DNA of 64,000 nucleotides, taken from NCBI GenBank assembly GCA_900316855.1, contig ONEK01000005.1:1-64000 (forward strand). The letters run 5' to 3'. The notes below the pieces were generated by a model. That model saw only the letters and a program-made list of their open reading frames with translations. It did not search any database and was not told the origin of the DNA. How positions within the stretch are numbered: the stretch's first letter is position 1; every line of letters begins with the position of its first letter. Below, piece after piece: positions 17,295 through 25,656 of the stretch. This DNA comes from an uncultured Lachnospiraceae bacterium. Its GTDB lineage: Bacteria; Bacillota; Clostridia; Lachnospirales; Lachnospiraceae. The position numbers and the translations under genes are program-made.

Positions 17295-19745
17295 TTACTT
17301 ATCTTCTTTTAACTTTATGGCTGCAGCCAGTGCCTGGCCGAGGGCGATGCCGCCGTCGTTGGGCGGAATGAGGTGATGACGGATGACACGGAGGCCGTTC
17401 TGCTCCAGTTGTGTCTGTGTGAGCGCAAGGAGAAGACGGTTCTGATAGACGCCTCCGGTGAGTGCCGCAGTGGATATACCGGTCTCCCGGCTGATCTGCA
17501 GCACCTCCCGGCTGATGAGGTCCGCAAGCGCCGTATGGAAGAAATATGCCAGCCGGTCCCTCTCCCTGTCCCGGTCTGCTTTCGGTAACGTCAAGCTGCG
17601 GAGTCTGTATTTCGTAATAACTCTTACCAGGAGATCGGTCCGGACAAGGCGCGGTCTGTCGGATTCCCGATGATTCCATTCAGACGTATTCCGCTTCCCG
17701 GCTTCCTCCTGCAGGTCGCTGTAAAGATCCTCAGCGGATGCTCTCCGGGATCCGCAAAGTCCGGCAAAGCCATCTGCGCTGTCCTCTGCGATGCTGTTCT
17801 CCCCTAGAAAATGAACGGCCCGGTTCATCAGGGCAGACGCAGCCTCGCCCTCATAGGTTGACTCTTTCCGGATGCCGAGGATTGCGGAAACCGCATCGAA
17901 AAGACGGCCAGCACTGGTGGATTTCATTGTGTTGACCGAATTGGTTATTGATTTGATGACCATTTCGGTCACTTGACGATCTGCCAGTCCCAGGCGATCC
18001 ATTGTCTCTGCTGCCGTATCCGTGTCTGACTCCTGCAGCATGGCAGCCGCAATCCTCCAGCCCTGACGGGCTGCAAGGTCGCCTCCCTGCTGGATAAACG
18101 GATGAATGCAGGCCCGCCTTTCAAAGCCCGTCAGGCTGCTGACAAGAATCTCCCCGCCCCATACGGTTCCATCTGTTCCGTATCCGGTTCCATCCAGTGC
18201 AACGCCTATGACCGGATCAGTCAAATCATTTTCCGCCATACAGGAAAGGACATGCGCGTAATGATGCTGAATCCGCAGCAGCGGTATGTGCTCCCTGTCG
18301 GCAAGCTCCTGTGCGATTTCCGAAGAATGATAGCCGGGATGAAGGTCGCAGGCAATGATTTGCGGCTGCATTTCCAGCAGCGTCTGCATGCGTTCCACGG
18401 ATTCGCGCAGAACCATGCCGGCACGCGGGTCAGCAAGATCGCCGATATAGCTCGAGGGATAGAAATCCTGATCCTTTGTCAGGCAGAAGGTGTTTTTGAG
18501 TTCGCCGCCGATCGCCAGAACCCTGCCATGAAAGTTCTCACTCATTCTGACCGGCAGCGGCGCGTAGCCTCTCGAGCGCCGGATTATGTATGGCTCCCCG
18601 CGGTAGAAATCCGTTACGGAGTCATCCGCACGCACACGGATCGGCCGGTTGTTGGACAGAATCGCATCGCAGAGCGGAGCCAGATCCCGCTGCGCATCGC
18701 TGTCGTCTCTGGCAATTGGCGCTCCCCTGCGGTTGCCGCTTGTCATGACGAGAAGATCAGGGACAGCGATGTTATCGTCATACGTGAACAGGAGGAGCTG
18801 GATCGGCGCATAGGGAAGCATCATCCCGAGACAGGGCTGGCCGGGTGCCACGGCTTCCGAGACGCGTGTCCCTGTCCGCTTCCGCGGAAGCAGTATAATC
18901 GGCTTCTGATGACCGGTCAGGACTTCCTGCTGTGCAGGGCTGATTTCACATTCCCTTTCTGCTGTCTCCTGGTCCTTCGCCATGACGGCGAACGGCTTCA
19001 TCGGCCTTGTCTTCAGTGTCCTGAGTCTCTGAACCGCGCGGTCGTTAGCGGCATCGCAGGCAAGATGAAAGCCTCCGACTCCCTTCACCGCTACTATGCC
19101 GCCCTCCGCCAGGACCCTGCGCGCGAAGGTGATGGCATCCCTGCCTTTAATGCTGTTCCCGGATCCCAAAAGATACACCTCCGGCCCGCAGTCGTTGCAG
19201 CAGACAGGCTGCGCATCGTAGCGGCGGGATCGGGGATCCCGGTACTCCCTGGCGCACTGCCGGCACATCGGGAACATCTTCATGGAGGTGCGCTCCCTGT
19301 CATACGGCAGTCGGTCCAGGATTGTCAGCCTCGGTCCGCAGCACGTGCAGTTAATAAACGGATGGAGATACCTCCGGTCGGCGGGATCAAACAGTTCCCT
19401 CCTGCAGTCTTCACAGATGGCAATATCCGGAGAGATGAAGATCTCCCCGCCTGTGTGACTGCTTTCCGTAATCCGGAAATCCGTGTATTGTGTGTCCGTT
19501 CTGACATCACGGACTTCCATATTCAGGATCACGGAGCGCCTGGGCGGATCGTTTTTTAGCTGTTCCAGAAACAGATCCAGGCTCTTCCGGTCTCCCCTGG
19601 CAAATATCTCAACAAAAGAGCCGCGGTTGGACACTGTTCCCCTGATACCGAAGCGGTGGGCAATCCTGTCGACGGTCGGCCGGAATCCGACACCCTGCAC
19701 AATCCCGAAAACCCGAATCTGTTTTGTTATGATCTCCTCCGGCAT
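17295..19745 (-). CDS. hypF: Carbamoyltransferase HypF (hydrogenase maturation)
   Basis: HypF makes the thiocarbamate on HypE that becomes the cyanide ligands of [NiFe] hydrogenase. All domains are visible in this 816-residue protein. They are the acylphosphatase domain (residues 6-95, VQGVGFRPTVDR), paired zinc-finger cysteines (CEDC, CTCCGPR, CRQC, CCNDCG, about 112-190), the YrdC-like domain (GGIVAVKGVGGFHLACDA to about 390) and the Kae1-like domain with the metal-binding HHYAHV and GVALDGTGYGTDG. The other hyp genes and the hydrogenase are not in the window. It lies 55 bases downstream of the epimerase gene. Two TGACC-type repeats lie inside the coding region. Confidence 0.95.
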   Translation of the reverse strand: MPEEIITKQIRVFGIVQGVGFRPTVDRIAHRFGIRGTVSNRGSFVEIFARGDRKSLDLFLEQLKNDPPRRSVILNMEVRDVRTDTQYTDFRITESSHTGGEIFISPDIAICEDCRRELFDPADRRYLHPFINCTCCGPRLTILDRLPYDRERTSMKMFPMCRQCAREYRDPRSRRYDAQPVCCNDCGPEVYLLGSGNSIKGRDAITFARRVLAEGGIVAVKGVGGFHLACDAANDRAVQRLRTLKTRPMKPFAVMAKDQETAERECEISPAQQEVLTGHQKPIILLPRKRTGTRVSEAVAPGQPCLGMMLPYAPIQLLLFTYDDNIAVPDLLVMTSGNRRGAPIARDDSDAQRDLAPLCDAILSNNRPIRVRADDSVTDFYRGEPYIIRRSRGYAPLPVRMSENFHGRVLAIGGELKNTFCLTKDQDFYPSSYIGDLADPRAGMVLRESVERMQTLLEMQPQIIACDLHPGYHSSEIAQELADREHIPLLRIQHHYAHVLSCMAENDLTDPVIGVALDGTGYGTDGTVWGGEILVSSLTGFERRACIHPFIQQGGDLAARQGWRIAAAMLQESDTDTAAETMDRLGLADRQVTEMVIKSITNSVNTMKSTSAGRLFDAVSAILGIRKESTYEGEAASALMNRAVHFLGENSIAEDSADGFAGLCGSRRASAEDLYSDLQEEAGKRNTSEWNHRESDRPRLVRTDLLVRVITKYRLRSLTLPKADRDRERDRLAYFFHTALADLISREVLQISRETGISTAALTGGVYQNRLLLALTQTQLEQNGLRVIRHHLIPPNDGGIALGQALAAAIKLKEDK
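17933..17971. promoter_or_regulatory. Two TGACC-type inverted repeats inside hypF
   Basis: TGACC-GAATT-GGTTA (17933-17947, one mismatch) and TGACC-ATTTC-GGTCA (17957-17971, perfect arms) lie 24 bases apart within the Kae1-like coding part. The order and spelling resemble the array upstream of the TM1266 gene. Confidence 0.45.
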
Positions 19746-19800
19746 GTCATCATTTCTCCGGTACGCCGGACTGCCCGGCAGATTCCCTCATGCTGCAGGC

Positions 19801-21042
19801 TCAGGCTGTGATGGAATCGCGGACCGCCTTCGCTATGGAAACGCTGCAGTCTGAGGTCGGGATCAGCATTGCCTGGGTCGCGTGATACAGGTCGCTCTTG
19901 CCGGGCCATACAGTTTCCAGCAGCGCATTGTTCTGATCCAGCTGGTGGAACCATGAGCCATGTACGTGATCAATCACCTTGTCGTCGAGATAAGCAAGGA
20001 ACGCCGCGTAGTCCGCCGCGTATTCCTCCCTGCCGGTAACATGGTATAAAACCGAAGAGGTATTGATCGCCTCCGCCAGAGTCCAGTGCATACGGTCGTG
20101 TACTAAAGGTTGACCGTTCCAGTCAGTAGTATAAACGATGCCCGGCGCCCCATCCGCGTACCACCCGTCCTCAACAGCTCTCCTGTAAAGGTTCTGCGCC
20201 GCGCCAAGGTAAGGGGCGGCGCCTTCTCTGTCCCCGCAAAAGCTCGACAGCGCCCACTGGGTGATGAGCCTTGCCCATTCAATCCCGTGTCCCGGTGTTG
20301 CGCCATAAGGCTTGAACTGGTCATCCGGCCTGTCTTTGTTGCATTCGAGGTCCGCTTCCCAGTCACTCGTATAATGTTCCGGAATCCTCCACTCGTTAGC
20401 CGAAGCCCATGCGATGACATGGTCAATGATTCTGCCGGCCCGGATTCTGTAATATCCCTTGCCGGTAATATCCGCATCCGCAAGGAAGGCTTCCACGGAA
20501 TGCATGTTGGCATTCAGTCCGCGGTAGGAGTCCGGTTCCGTAAACTCCATATTCCAGGTGTCCCGGGATAGTCCGGTTTCCTCCTCCCAAAAATACCGGT
20601 CGTAAACCGCTTCCGCCTTTTCAAGAAGCTCCGCTGCCTCCGGAATTCCGGCAAGCATTGCACTGCAGCCAGCCAGAATCACAAACGCGTGGGCATAACA
20701 CTGCTTGGTGCCAAAAGGCGTCCCGTCGGCATGTACTCCCGCGTACCAGCCGTCGTGTTCATCATCGTGCAGCTCGGTCAGAAGTCCATGGATGGCTTTC
20801 GCTGCGAGCTCCCTGCTCCCCTCGATTCCAAGGAAGGTACCAAGGCTGTAAACATGGGCCATCCTTGCCGTGATCCATGTCTGCCGGTCGCGGTCCTTCC
20901 AGGCAGTTCCATCGTCTCCCAGCCAGTACGAGCTTCCTGCGGGCGAAGGAAAAGCCTTTCCGAAGCGGATGAGCTGTGCCGCCTGATCCCTCAGAAATTC
21001 TCTGTTCTCCGGTGTATCAATTTCGTATTTCCTGTTCCCCAT
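19801..21042 (-). CDS. AGE-family sugar epimerase/isomerase (YihS-like)
   Basis: This 413-residue protein has an (alpha/alpha)6-barrel type sequence. Recognisable parts are RQTWITARMAHVYSLG, the WYAGVHADGTPFGTKQCYAHAFV region, EYYT-like HYTSDWEAD, and TPGHGIEWARLI with a catalytic-type His. The family interconverts aldoses and ketoses or N-acylglucosamine and N-acylmannosamine. The closest feel is D-mannose or sulfoquinovose isomerase, but the substrate cannot be fixed by eye. The ATG at 21042 follows AAGGGAGAT. It is in the same direction as rep, the AbiEi-like gene and hypF, and 19 bases separate it from the AbiEi-like stop. Confidence 0.85.
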   Translation of the reverse strand: MGNRKYEIDTPENREFLRDQAAQLIRFGKAFPSPAGSSYWLGDDGTAWKDRDRQTWITARMAHVYSLGTFLGIEGSRELAAKAIHGLLTELHDDEHDGWYAGVHADGTPFGTKQCYAHAFVILAGCSAMLAGIPEAAELLEKAEAVYDRYFWEEETGLSRDTWNMEFTEPDSYRGLNANMHSVEAFLADADITGKGYYRIRAGRIIDHVIAWASANEWRIPEHYTSDWEADLECNKDRPDDQFKPYGATPGHGIEWARLITQWALSSFCGDREGAAPYLGAAQNLYRRAVEDGWYADGAPGIVYTTDWNGQPLVHDRMHWTLAEAINTSSVLYHVTGREEYAADYAAFLAYLDDKVIDHVHGSWFHQLDQNNALLETVWPGKSDLYHATQAMLIPTSDCSVSIAKAVRDSITA

Positions 21043-21061
21043 TTTCTGATCTCCCTTTCTG

Positions 21062-21661
21062 TCATCTAAGACTGTGTATGGCCTTCTCAACCTTCAGCCT
21101 GGCGTGCAGCATCTCCCCGTAGTATGACAGCTGCGCAAGGTCGCAGTCCGGGCCGTGAAAATACCGGTCCAGCACCGCCTGGTACTCGTCCTCCGTCAGG
21201 TCATCGTTCCTTCGGATGATCTCGGCCATCGTCCGGTGAATGTTGTATGCCCTCACTTCATTTCCGGAGGATGAGCGGACATTTTCGATGCCCGGATTCA
21301 GGACATCCCGCTGCACCTGGATCACCTGAATTCCCTTATCCAGGACCTCCCTGTGATAATACCCGCGCGGAACGGTGATGGTCATGAAATCCTCATGGTC
21401 AATATAGCTGTGCAGCAGAAGCGCCGACCGGTGTGAAAAGACCGATTCAGTCAATCTACACTGCAGTACAAACATCCAGTCCGTTTCGCACTCCTGCAGC
21501 GCAAACGTACCGCTTGCAACCTTTTTCATGCTGGTATTTGACAGCCAGATATAGGCCAGGTAACGCGGTATCTCCCTCTGCTCCACATCCTTGATCAGGA
21601 GATAACCATGGCGTCTGGCAATCAGATCCTTCAGAATCGGATCCAGCTCTTCCATTTTCAT
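21062..21661 (-). CDS. AbiEi-like antitoxin/transcriptional regulator without a partner toxin
   Basis: The 199 residues begin with a winged-helix type segment (LDPILKDLIARRHGYLLIKDVEQREIPRYLAYIWL). An AbiEi-like body follows: VASGTFALQECETDW, FSHRSALLLHSYID, ITVPRGYYH and the C-terminal EVRAYNIHRTMAEIIRR. In type IV AbiE systems the antitoxin AbiEi represses its promoter and counters the nucleotidyltransferase AbiEii encoded next to it. No AbiEii-like gene follows here; the next gene is the sugar epimerase. It starts 16 bases after rep and is probably co-transcribed, so it may now regulate the replication operon. The start has only a weak binding site; ATG at 21655 is an alternative. Confidence 0.75.
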   Translation of the reverse strand: MKMEELDPILKDLIARRHGYLLIKDVEQREIPRYLAYIWLSNTSMKKVASGTFALQECETDWMFVLQCRLTESVFSHRSALLLHSYIDHEDFMTITVPRGYYHREVLDKGIQVIQVQRDVLNPGIENVRSSSGNEVRAYNIHRTMAEIIRRNDDLTEDEYQAVLDRYFHGPDCDLAQLSYYGEMLHARLKVEKAIHSLR

Positions 21662-21665
21662 GTAT

Positions 21666-21680
21666 TAACCATCTCGGTCA
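21666..21680. promoter_or_regulatory. TGACC-type inverted repeat at the rep stop codon
   Basis: TAACC-ATCTC-GGTCA has the same one-mismatch form as the hypF site at 17933-17947 read on the opposite strand. It contains the rep stop codon and lies just ahead of the AbiEi-like start. Confidence 0.45.
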
Positions 21681-22937
21681 AGAGTTTATTAATCTCGACT
21701 CCAGATCATCAAAATCATACTGATTCTGCTGGAAGTTGTTGAACTCATTCCTGCTCCGGATCCTGGCGGATTTCTTTCCGGCAGAATTCTGTCCCGCCCC
21801 GGAATGTGCGGCTGGAACATCCGCAGAATCAGATGCCGCAGCGGATGAACCGGCTTTTCCGGAAGGTTTATAGTCGCCGCGGATGGCAGCAATCAGCCAG
21901 CCGGTCATGTTGTCAACATTCTTCGCAACGCACCCCAGCTCATAGGCGGATCTGAGCTTGTCCTCATTATATTCCGCAGCATCGCACACCGCCTTGATAT
22001 CGATGAGAGACAGTCCCAGCTTCATGAACATTCCGCTCACCCGGGAAATAACCGCAAATTTCTCGTCCGTCATTTCCCTGGACGAAGTATCAATTACCCT
22101 TTCTCCGGATTTATTCTGCTCCTGGGAATCTCTTCCGGAACCTTCCTGTCTCGTCAGAATAAATTTCAGTGCCGTCACCTTGGCGCCGCGCCCTGTACGG
22201 ATCGGTTCATACTCCATATGAACGGTCGAAATGGCATTCAGCTCTTTCTGAGCCTTATCCAGAACACCTCTGCGGAAATGCGTATAATCCGGAAACATTT
22301 CCTTCTTCCTGGTTTTGCGCGCCGAGCCCGTATCGACTGCCGGATTCAGCAGGCCAAGAAGCTGTTTGAAATCATCATACTGATAGGTCATGTAGTAGGG
22401 ACCCGGATTTTTCGTCACTGCCCTCTCCCTGTCCATGAAAGCCTTGAAGATTTCATAAAGCCGGATGGAATAGGGGGACTGCAGATCAATAGTAGTCTGC
22501 AGCGACAGTCTTGCATAATTGTCCCGCAGACCGTAGATATCATTTTCAATTTTGCGGTTGAATGTCAGGGAAAGCTCGCCGTTCTCGAATTTCGCGTCAT
22601 TGACAACGTTGATGCCTTCGATTTTTTCGGTTTCATCGTTCTGTATATAGATTCGCCAGTCCAGGATGGAAGGCTTTGCCTCATCCTCCGGCTTGATCAG
22701 ATCCTTGATCTGTGTATAGAACGAACCGTTATTGTTGCCGAACAGCTTGCGCAGCTGAGTGCCGGAAACGGTCGCTGTAATGGTCCCGTCCTTATTCTTT
22801 CTGGCTTCACGGATTCCGACGGCGAACAGTTTCAATCCCAATGCGGTGGATTTTCCTTTCGCGTTGATGATCCGGTTTGATTTGGAATAGGTTGACAGCT
22901 CAAATTCTTCACTGCCTGTCTGTTTGTTTCTGGCCAT
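21678..22937 (-). CDS. Rep_3-family plasmid replication initiator (RepB/RepA-like)
   Basis: This 419-residue protein has the double winged-helix layout of iteron-binding initiators: SNRIINAKGKSTALGLKLFAVG, a central FNRKIENDIYGLRDNYARLSL and the signature SPYSIRLYEIFK, then DYTHFRRGVLDKAQKELNAIS. A variable linker rich in Ser and Ala and a basic tail follow. It would open the origin by binding the iterons at 23090-23877 right upstream of the gene. The ATG at 22937 follows GGGAG at a slightly long distance. Such initiators serve plasmids, megaplasmids and chromids and are not the chromosomal DnaA type. Confidence 0.9.
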   Translation of the reverse strand: MARNKQTGSEEFELSTYSKSNRIINAKGKSTALGLKLFAVGIREARKNKDGTITATVSGTQLRKLFGNNNGSFYTQIKDLIKPEDEAKPSILDWRIYIQNDETEKIEGINVVNDAKFENGELSLTFNRKIENDIYGLRDNYARLSLQTTIDLQSPYSIRLYEIFKAFMDRERAVTKNPGPYYMTYQYDDFKQLLGLLNPAVDTGSARKTRKKEMFPDYTHFRRGVLDKAQKELNAISTVHMEYEPIRTGRGAKVTALKFILTRQEGSGRDSQEQNKSGERVIDTSSREMTDEKFAVISRVSGMFMKLGLSLIDIKAVCDAAEYNEDKLRSAYELGCVAKNVDNMTGWLIAAIRGDYKPSGKAGSSAAASDSADVPAAHSGAGQNSAGKKSARIRSRNEFNNFQQNQYDFDDLESRLINS

Positions 22938-22964
22938 TCTGGCGTCTCCCGAACTTACCTCTCA

Positions 22965-23022
22965 TGCCTGCGTCAGCAGGCACCCGACCGGGTTATGAAA
23001 GTTTCGCATCGGCGAAACTTTC
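22965..23022. promoter_or_regulatory. Two perfect hairpins in the rep leader
   Basis: TGCCTGC (22965-22971) pairs with GCAGGCA (22976-22982). GAAAGTTTCGC (22997-23007) pairs with GCGAAACTTTC (23012-23022) around a four-base loop. They lie 28-85 bases upstream of the rep start and could regulate rep translation or termination, or bind Rep dimers. Confidence 0.55.
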
Positions 23023-23089
23023 TGACTTGCTGACTTGTGCAAGCAACCCGTACCGAAATACTATATGGTGTATTCCGGATTGTAATGAA

Positions 23090-23877
23090 TTCCAATTTCC
23101 GGCAGAGCTTTGAATGTATCTTCCACTTTTTCGCAGATCTTCTGCCACACGACCCATTATACATGAATTCCAAAATGTCGCAACTCTATCTTCCAGTTTT
23201 TGGCAGAACTATATTTTCAGTTTCTCCCGTCCGTTCCGGATTCAGGCACACCTTTGTTCCATATTCAGGCAGATCTTTTTAATACTTCGATTACTGTCCC
23301 TCTCCTTTCATTGATGTTCATTTATCCTTGTTCTGCAGCTGTATCAAAGCGATGGCTGTTCCGGCGTTATTCCGATCACAGGCAGAGCTTCATTCCAACT
23401 TCGGGCAGTTCTTTGACAGAACCTTCCATTTTGCGGCAGATCTTTATTCCGGAAACAGGTGCTTCTTAATTGGCATTCCTCATTTTTTTCGCTTGATTCA
23501 GGCGCTTCGGCCGATGCTTTCCTTTGGAAATCTCTGCCGCGCTTCGTTCCGATTTCAGGCAGGTCTTTGTTCCAGATTAAGGCTGCTCTTCATTTGTTTC
23601 AATCGGATTTCATTCCAATTTTGAACCTTTCCTGTTCCATTTTCCGGCAGCTCTTCCGCCTTATTTCTGATTTTCTTCCTCCCGGATCCGGAATCCGGTT
23701 ACAGGCAGTGCTGCTTCCACAGATCGGCAGATCTTGCTCCATTGCGGGGAGTGATTTGCAAAAGAGCTGCGCGGAACTGGAATCTTTTCGTTCCAGTTTC
23801 CGGCAGCTCTTATTCCTTTCTCAGGTTTCAATTGTTCCAATTCCCGGCAGGGCCTGTTCCAGTTTGAAGCTGTTCTT
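23090..23877. repeat. Iteron array, candidate replication origin
   Basis: About 20 copies of a 21-bp repeat with core TTCC-N7-GGCAG-N-TCTT fill this gene-free space between rep and the partition genes. Clear copies start at 23090, 23121, 23168, 23191, 23234, 23257, 23370, 23393, 23424, 23447, 23547, 23570, 23635, 23715, 23791, 23835 and 23857; weaker ones are near 23613, 23692 and 23814. Many lie in pairs exactly 22-23 bp apart, about two helical turns, which suits cooperative Rep binding. Iterons beside a Rep_3 gene are the hallmark of an origin. Confidence 0.88.
23762..23811. repeat. Head-to-head inverted iteron pair
   Basis: One iteron on the minus strand (23762-23782) faces one on the plus strand (23791-23811) across eight bases, forming a large inverted repeat with arms that differ at only a few positions. 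In other iteron plasmids inverted iterons serve as the operator where Rep dimers repress transcription. Confidence 0.7.
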
Positions 23878-23973
23878 TCCGGTCCTTGACAGCGCAAACC
23901 CCTGTATATAAGGCATTTACGAATTTTCTAAACAATAAAAATTATGTTTTGTCAATAATTTATAACGTTGCTG

Positions 23974-24456
23974 TTACTGACGCATCAGAATTGTGAGTTT
24001 CTTATAAGCCTGAAAAGCCTCCTGATACTTGACATAATCATTGTCTATGAGACTGGTGATATATTTTGTCATAGTCATTTTCTTGGAGCGGGCCATAAAT
24101 TCGAGAAATTCCTTCTTATCAGGATCATGAAGGTCCAGCAGGATGGTTGTTTGCGCTCTCTCCCGCTTGGATACAGCTTTTACCGGATCCTCAGGCTTTT
24201 CATTCGTCTTTAGAAGCGGGTCTTTATGATCTGGTAAACTATTTAATTGGTGGACTGCATCTGTATTTCCAGCGTAGGTCTGCCCGGTTTCGGAAGAAGA
24301 GCTGCCGGAAACTGGAACATTATGCGGCGCATTCTCTTCTGCCTTTACATTCTCAACAAATTCGGTAACAAGAGAGACCTCTGCATTCTGTTCTTCTTCC
24401 TTCTTCTTTTCGTTCTGCAGCCTCATCATGGCCAGCTTTTCTCTTTTCGATGCCAT
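23974..24456 (-). CDS. Small ParB/RHH-like partition partner of ParA
   Basis: This 160-residue protein has a charged N-terminus, a low-complexity Ser/Glu-rich middle and a C-terminal part (RAQTTILLDLHDPDKKEFLEFMARSKKMTMTKYITSLID) that reads like a ribbon-helix-helix DNA-binding fold. Its ATG shares one base with the ParA stop (TAATG), as in type Ib plasmid partition operons, where a small RHH ParB/ParG-type protein binds the centromere. It is followed directly by the iteron array. An iteron-like sequence lies inside its coding region at 24297-24317. Confidence 0.75.
   Translation of the reverse strand: MASKREKLAMMRLQNEKKKEEEQNAEVSLVTEFVENVKAEENAPHNVPVSGSSSSETGQTYAGNTDAVHQLNSLPDHKDPLLKTNEKPEDPVKAVSKRERAQTTILLDLHDPDKKEFLEFMARSKKMTMTKYITSLIDNDYVKYQEAFQAYKKLTILMRQ
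24297..24317 (-). repeat. Iteron-like copy inside the small partition gene
   Basis: On the minus strand this 21-bp stretch matches the 23791 iteron at essentially every base (TTCC-AGTTTCC-GGCAG-CTCTT). It encodes the VSGSSSS part of the protein. Rep bound here could repress the par operon or connect it to the origin. Confidence 0.65.
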
Positions 24457-25217
24457 TATTTGGTCCTCTCTATTATTTCCTTTACAATTCTGCGATAATC
24501 CATCGCCGGATTGGAATATTTGTCGTACTGCTGAAGGGATTCGCGTGCCGTCTTGGCTTCGGATACCGTAATTGCCTTCCTTACCTTATCGATAAAGGGC
24601 TTTTCTTCTATATTATTCTGCAGCTGCTCGATCCGGTCCCAGGCATCCGCGTGCATATTGGTTTTTTCGTATGCGGTGAGGATAATTCCCAATATTCTTG
24701 CATGGGAGATCGTGTGTCTTGCAGATCGCATCTCCTGCAGATCGTTATATACCTCCTCAACACCATCTGTTCCGCCGTCATCACAGCTGCAGGGAACAAC
24801 AATATAATCGGAAGCTACATAGCTCATGGTAAGCAGTGTTGATCTTGAGGGGCCATTATCGATCAGCACGAAATCATATTTGTCCCTGACGGATTCCAAA
24901 ACGTCACTCAGCAGAAAGACGTCGTCATATTCTATAAATGTCTTGTCTGATTTGGACAATGCCTTTGAGCCGCATATGAAATCATATCCGTCAACATGCT
25001 TGATGGCATCTTCTACCGGAATATCAGCGTTCAGCACCCGGAAGATGTTGTTATCCGAGGTCTTATCTTCACCAAGATATGTAGTGAAATTCGCCTGAGA
25101 GTCGAAATCTATAGCAAGAACCCTATAGCCGTCTTCGGCCAGGATGTGAGCTATTTCGATTACCGTGGTTGTCTTACCGACACCACCCTTTTGATTTACG
25201 ATTGCAATAACTACCAT
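24456..25217 (-). CDS. parA: ParA-family partition ATPase
   Basis: This 253-residue Walker-type ATPase distributes plasmid copies to daughter cells. The deviant Walker A loop KGGVGKTTT (residues 10-18), the DFDSQANFT motif, and DFVLIDNGPSRS and VPCSCDD-type switch segments are all present. It lacks an N-terminal HTH, so control of its own promoter probably falls to the small partner. The ATG at 25217 follows AGGAG by five bases; an ATG six codons earlier is less well placed. It heads a two-gene operon read towards the iterons; the upstream AT-rich tract would hold its promoter and possibly the centromere. Confidence 0.95.
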   Translation of the reverse strand: MVVIAIVNQKGGVGKTTTVIEIAHILAEDGYRVLAIDFDSQANFTTYLGEDKTSDNNIFRVLNADIPVEDAIKHVDGYDFICGSKALSKSDKTFIEYDDVFLLSDVLESVRDKYDFVLIDNGPSRSTLLTMSYVASDYIVVPCSCDDGGTDGVEEVYNDLQEMRSARHTISHARILGIILTAYEKTNMHADAWDRIEQLQNNIEEKPFIDKVRKAITVSEAKTARESLQQYDKYSNPAMDYRRIVKEIIERTK

Positions 25218-25656
25218 ACACGCTCCTGATTGCATTTATTGACTTACAGTGTTTATATTAATATATAGTAATATAAATATCAAGGTATATATTACTGAAA
25301 TATTTATAGATATATTAAGCTATATCATCATAGACATATTTACATATATATTAATATATAACACTATAAATATATGAATATACAACTGAAACTAATCAAA
25401 CCATATTAATCTATCAGTATAGACATATATATTTAATGAAATATATTCATAATGACATATATCAAATCAGTAATAATATATATAGTAATATGTATATACA
25501 TAATACTATATATACATATATGAGAATATATAAATATAATTATAAATGGATATAATTATTACACTATAGATAATGAATGATATTATAGACAAATATAAAG
25601 AGATACATATATACAACAAGTTAAAACATAGACATTTAAATAAATATAAATATAGA
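25218..25656. promoter_or_regulatory. Extremely AT-rich tract with repeated TAGACATAT-like words
   Basis: Nearly all of these about 440 bases are A or T in a TATATA-type texture, in sharp contrast to the GC-rich neighbours. Words of the form ATAGACATAT occur near 25330 and 25420, with variants near 25586 and 25629. The tract lies between parA and a larger ParB-like gene. It could be the duplex-unwinding part of the origin, the centromere, or both. An open plus-strand frame at 25573-25848 is not a convincing gene. Confidence 0.7.

Noticed and set aside
23090-23877. CRISPR array
   Set aside because: The repeats are degenerate, 21 bp long with gaps as short as two bases, and no cas gene is near; they are iterons.
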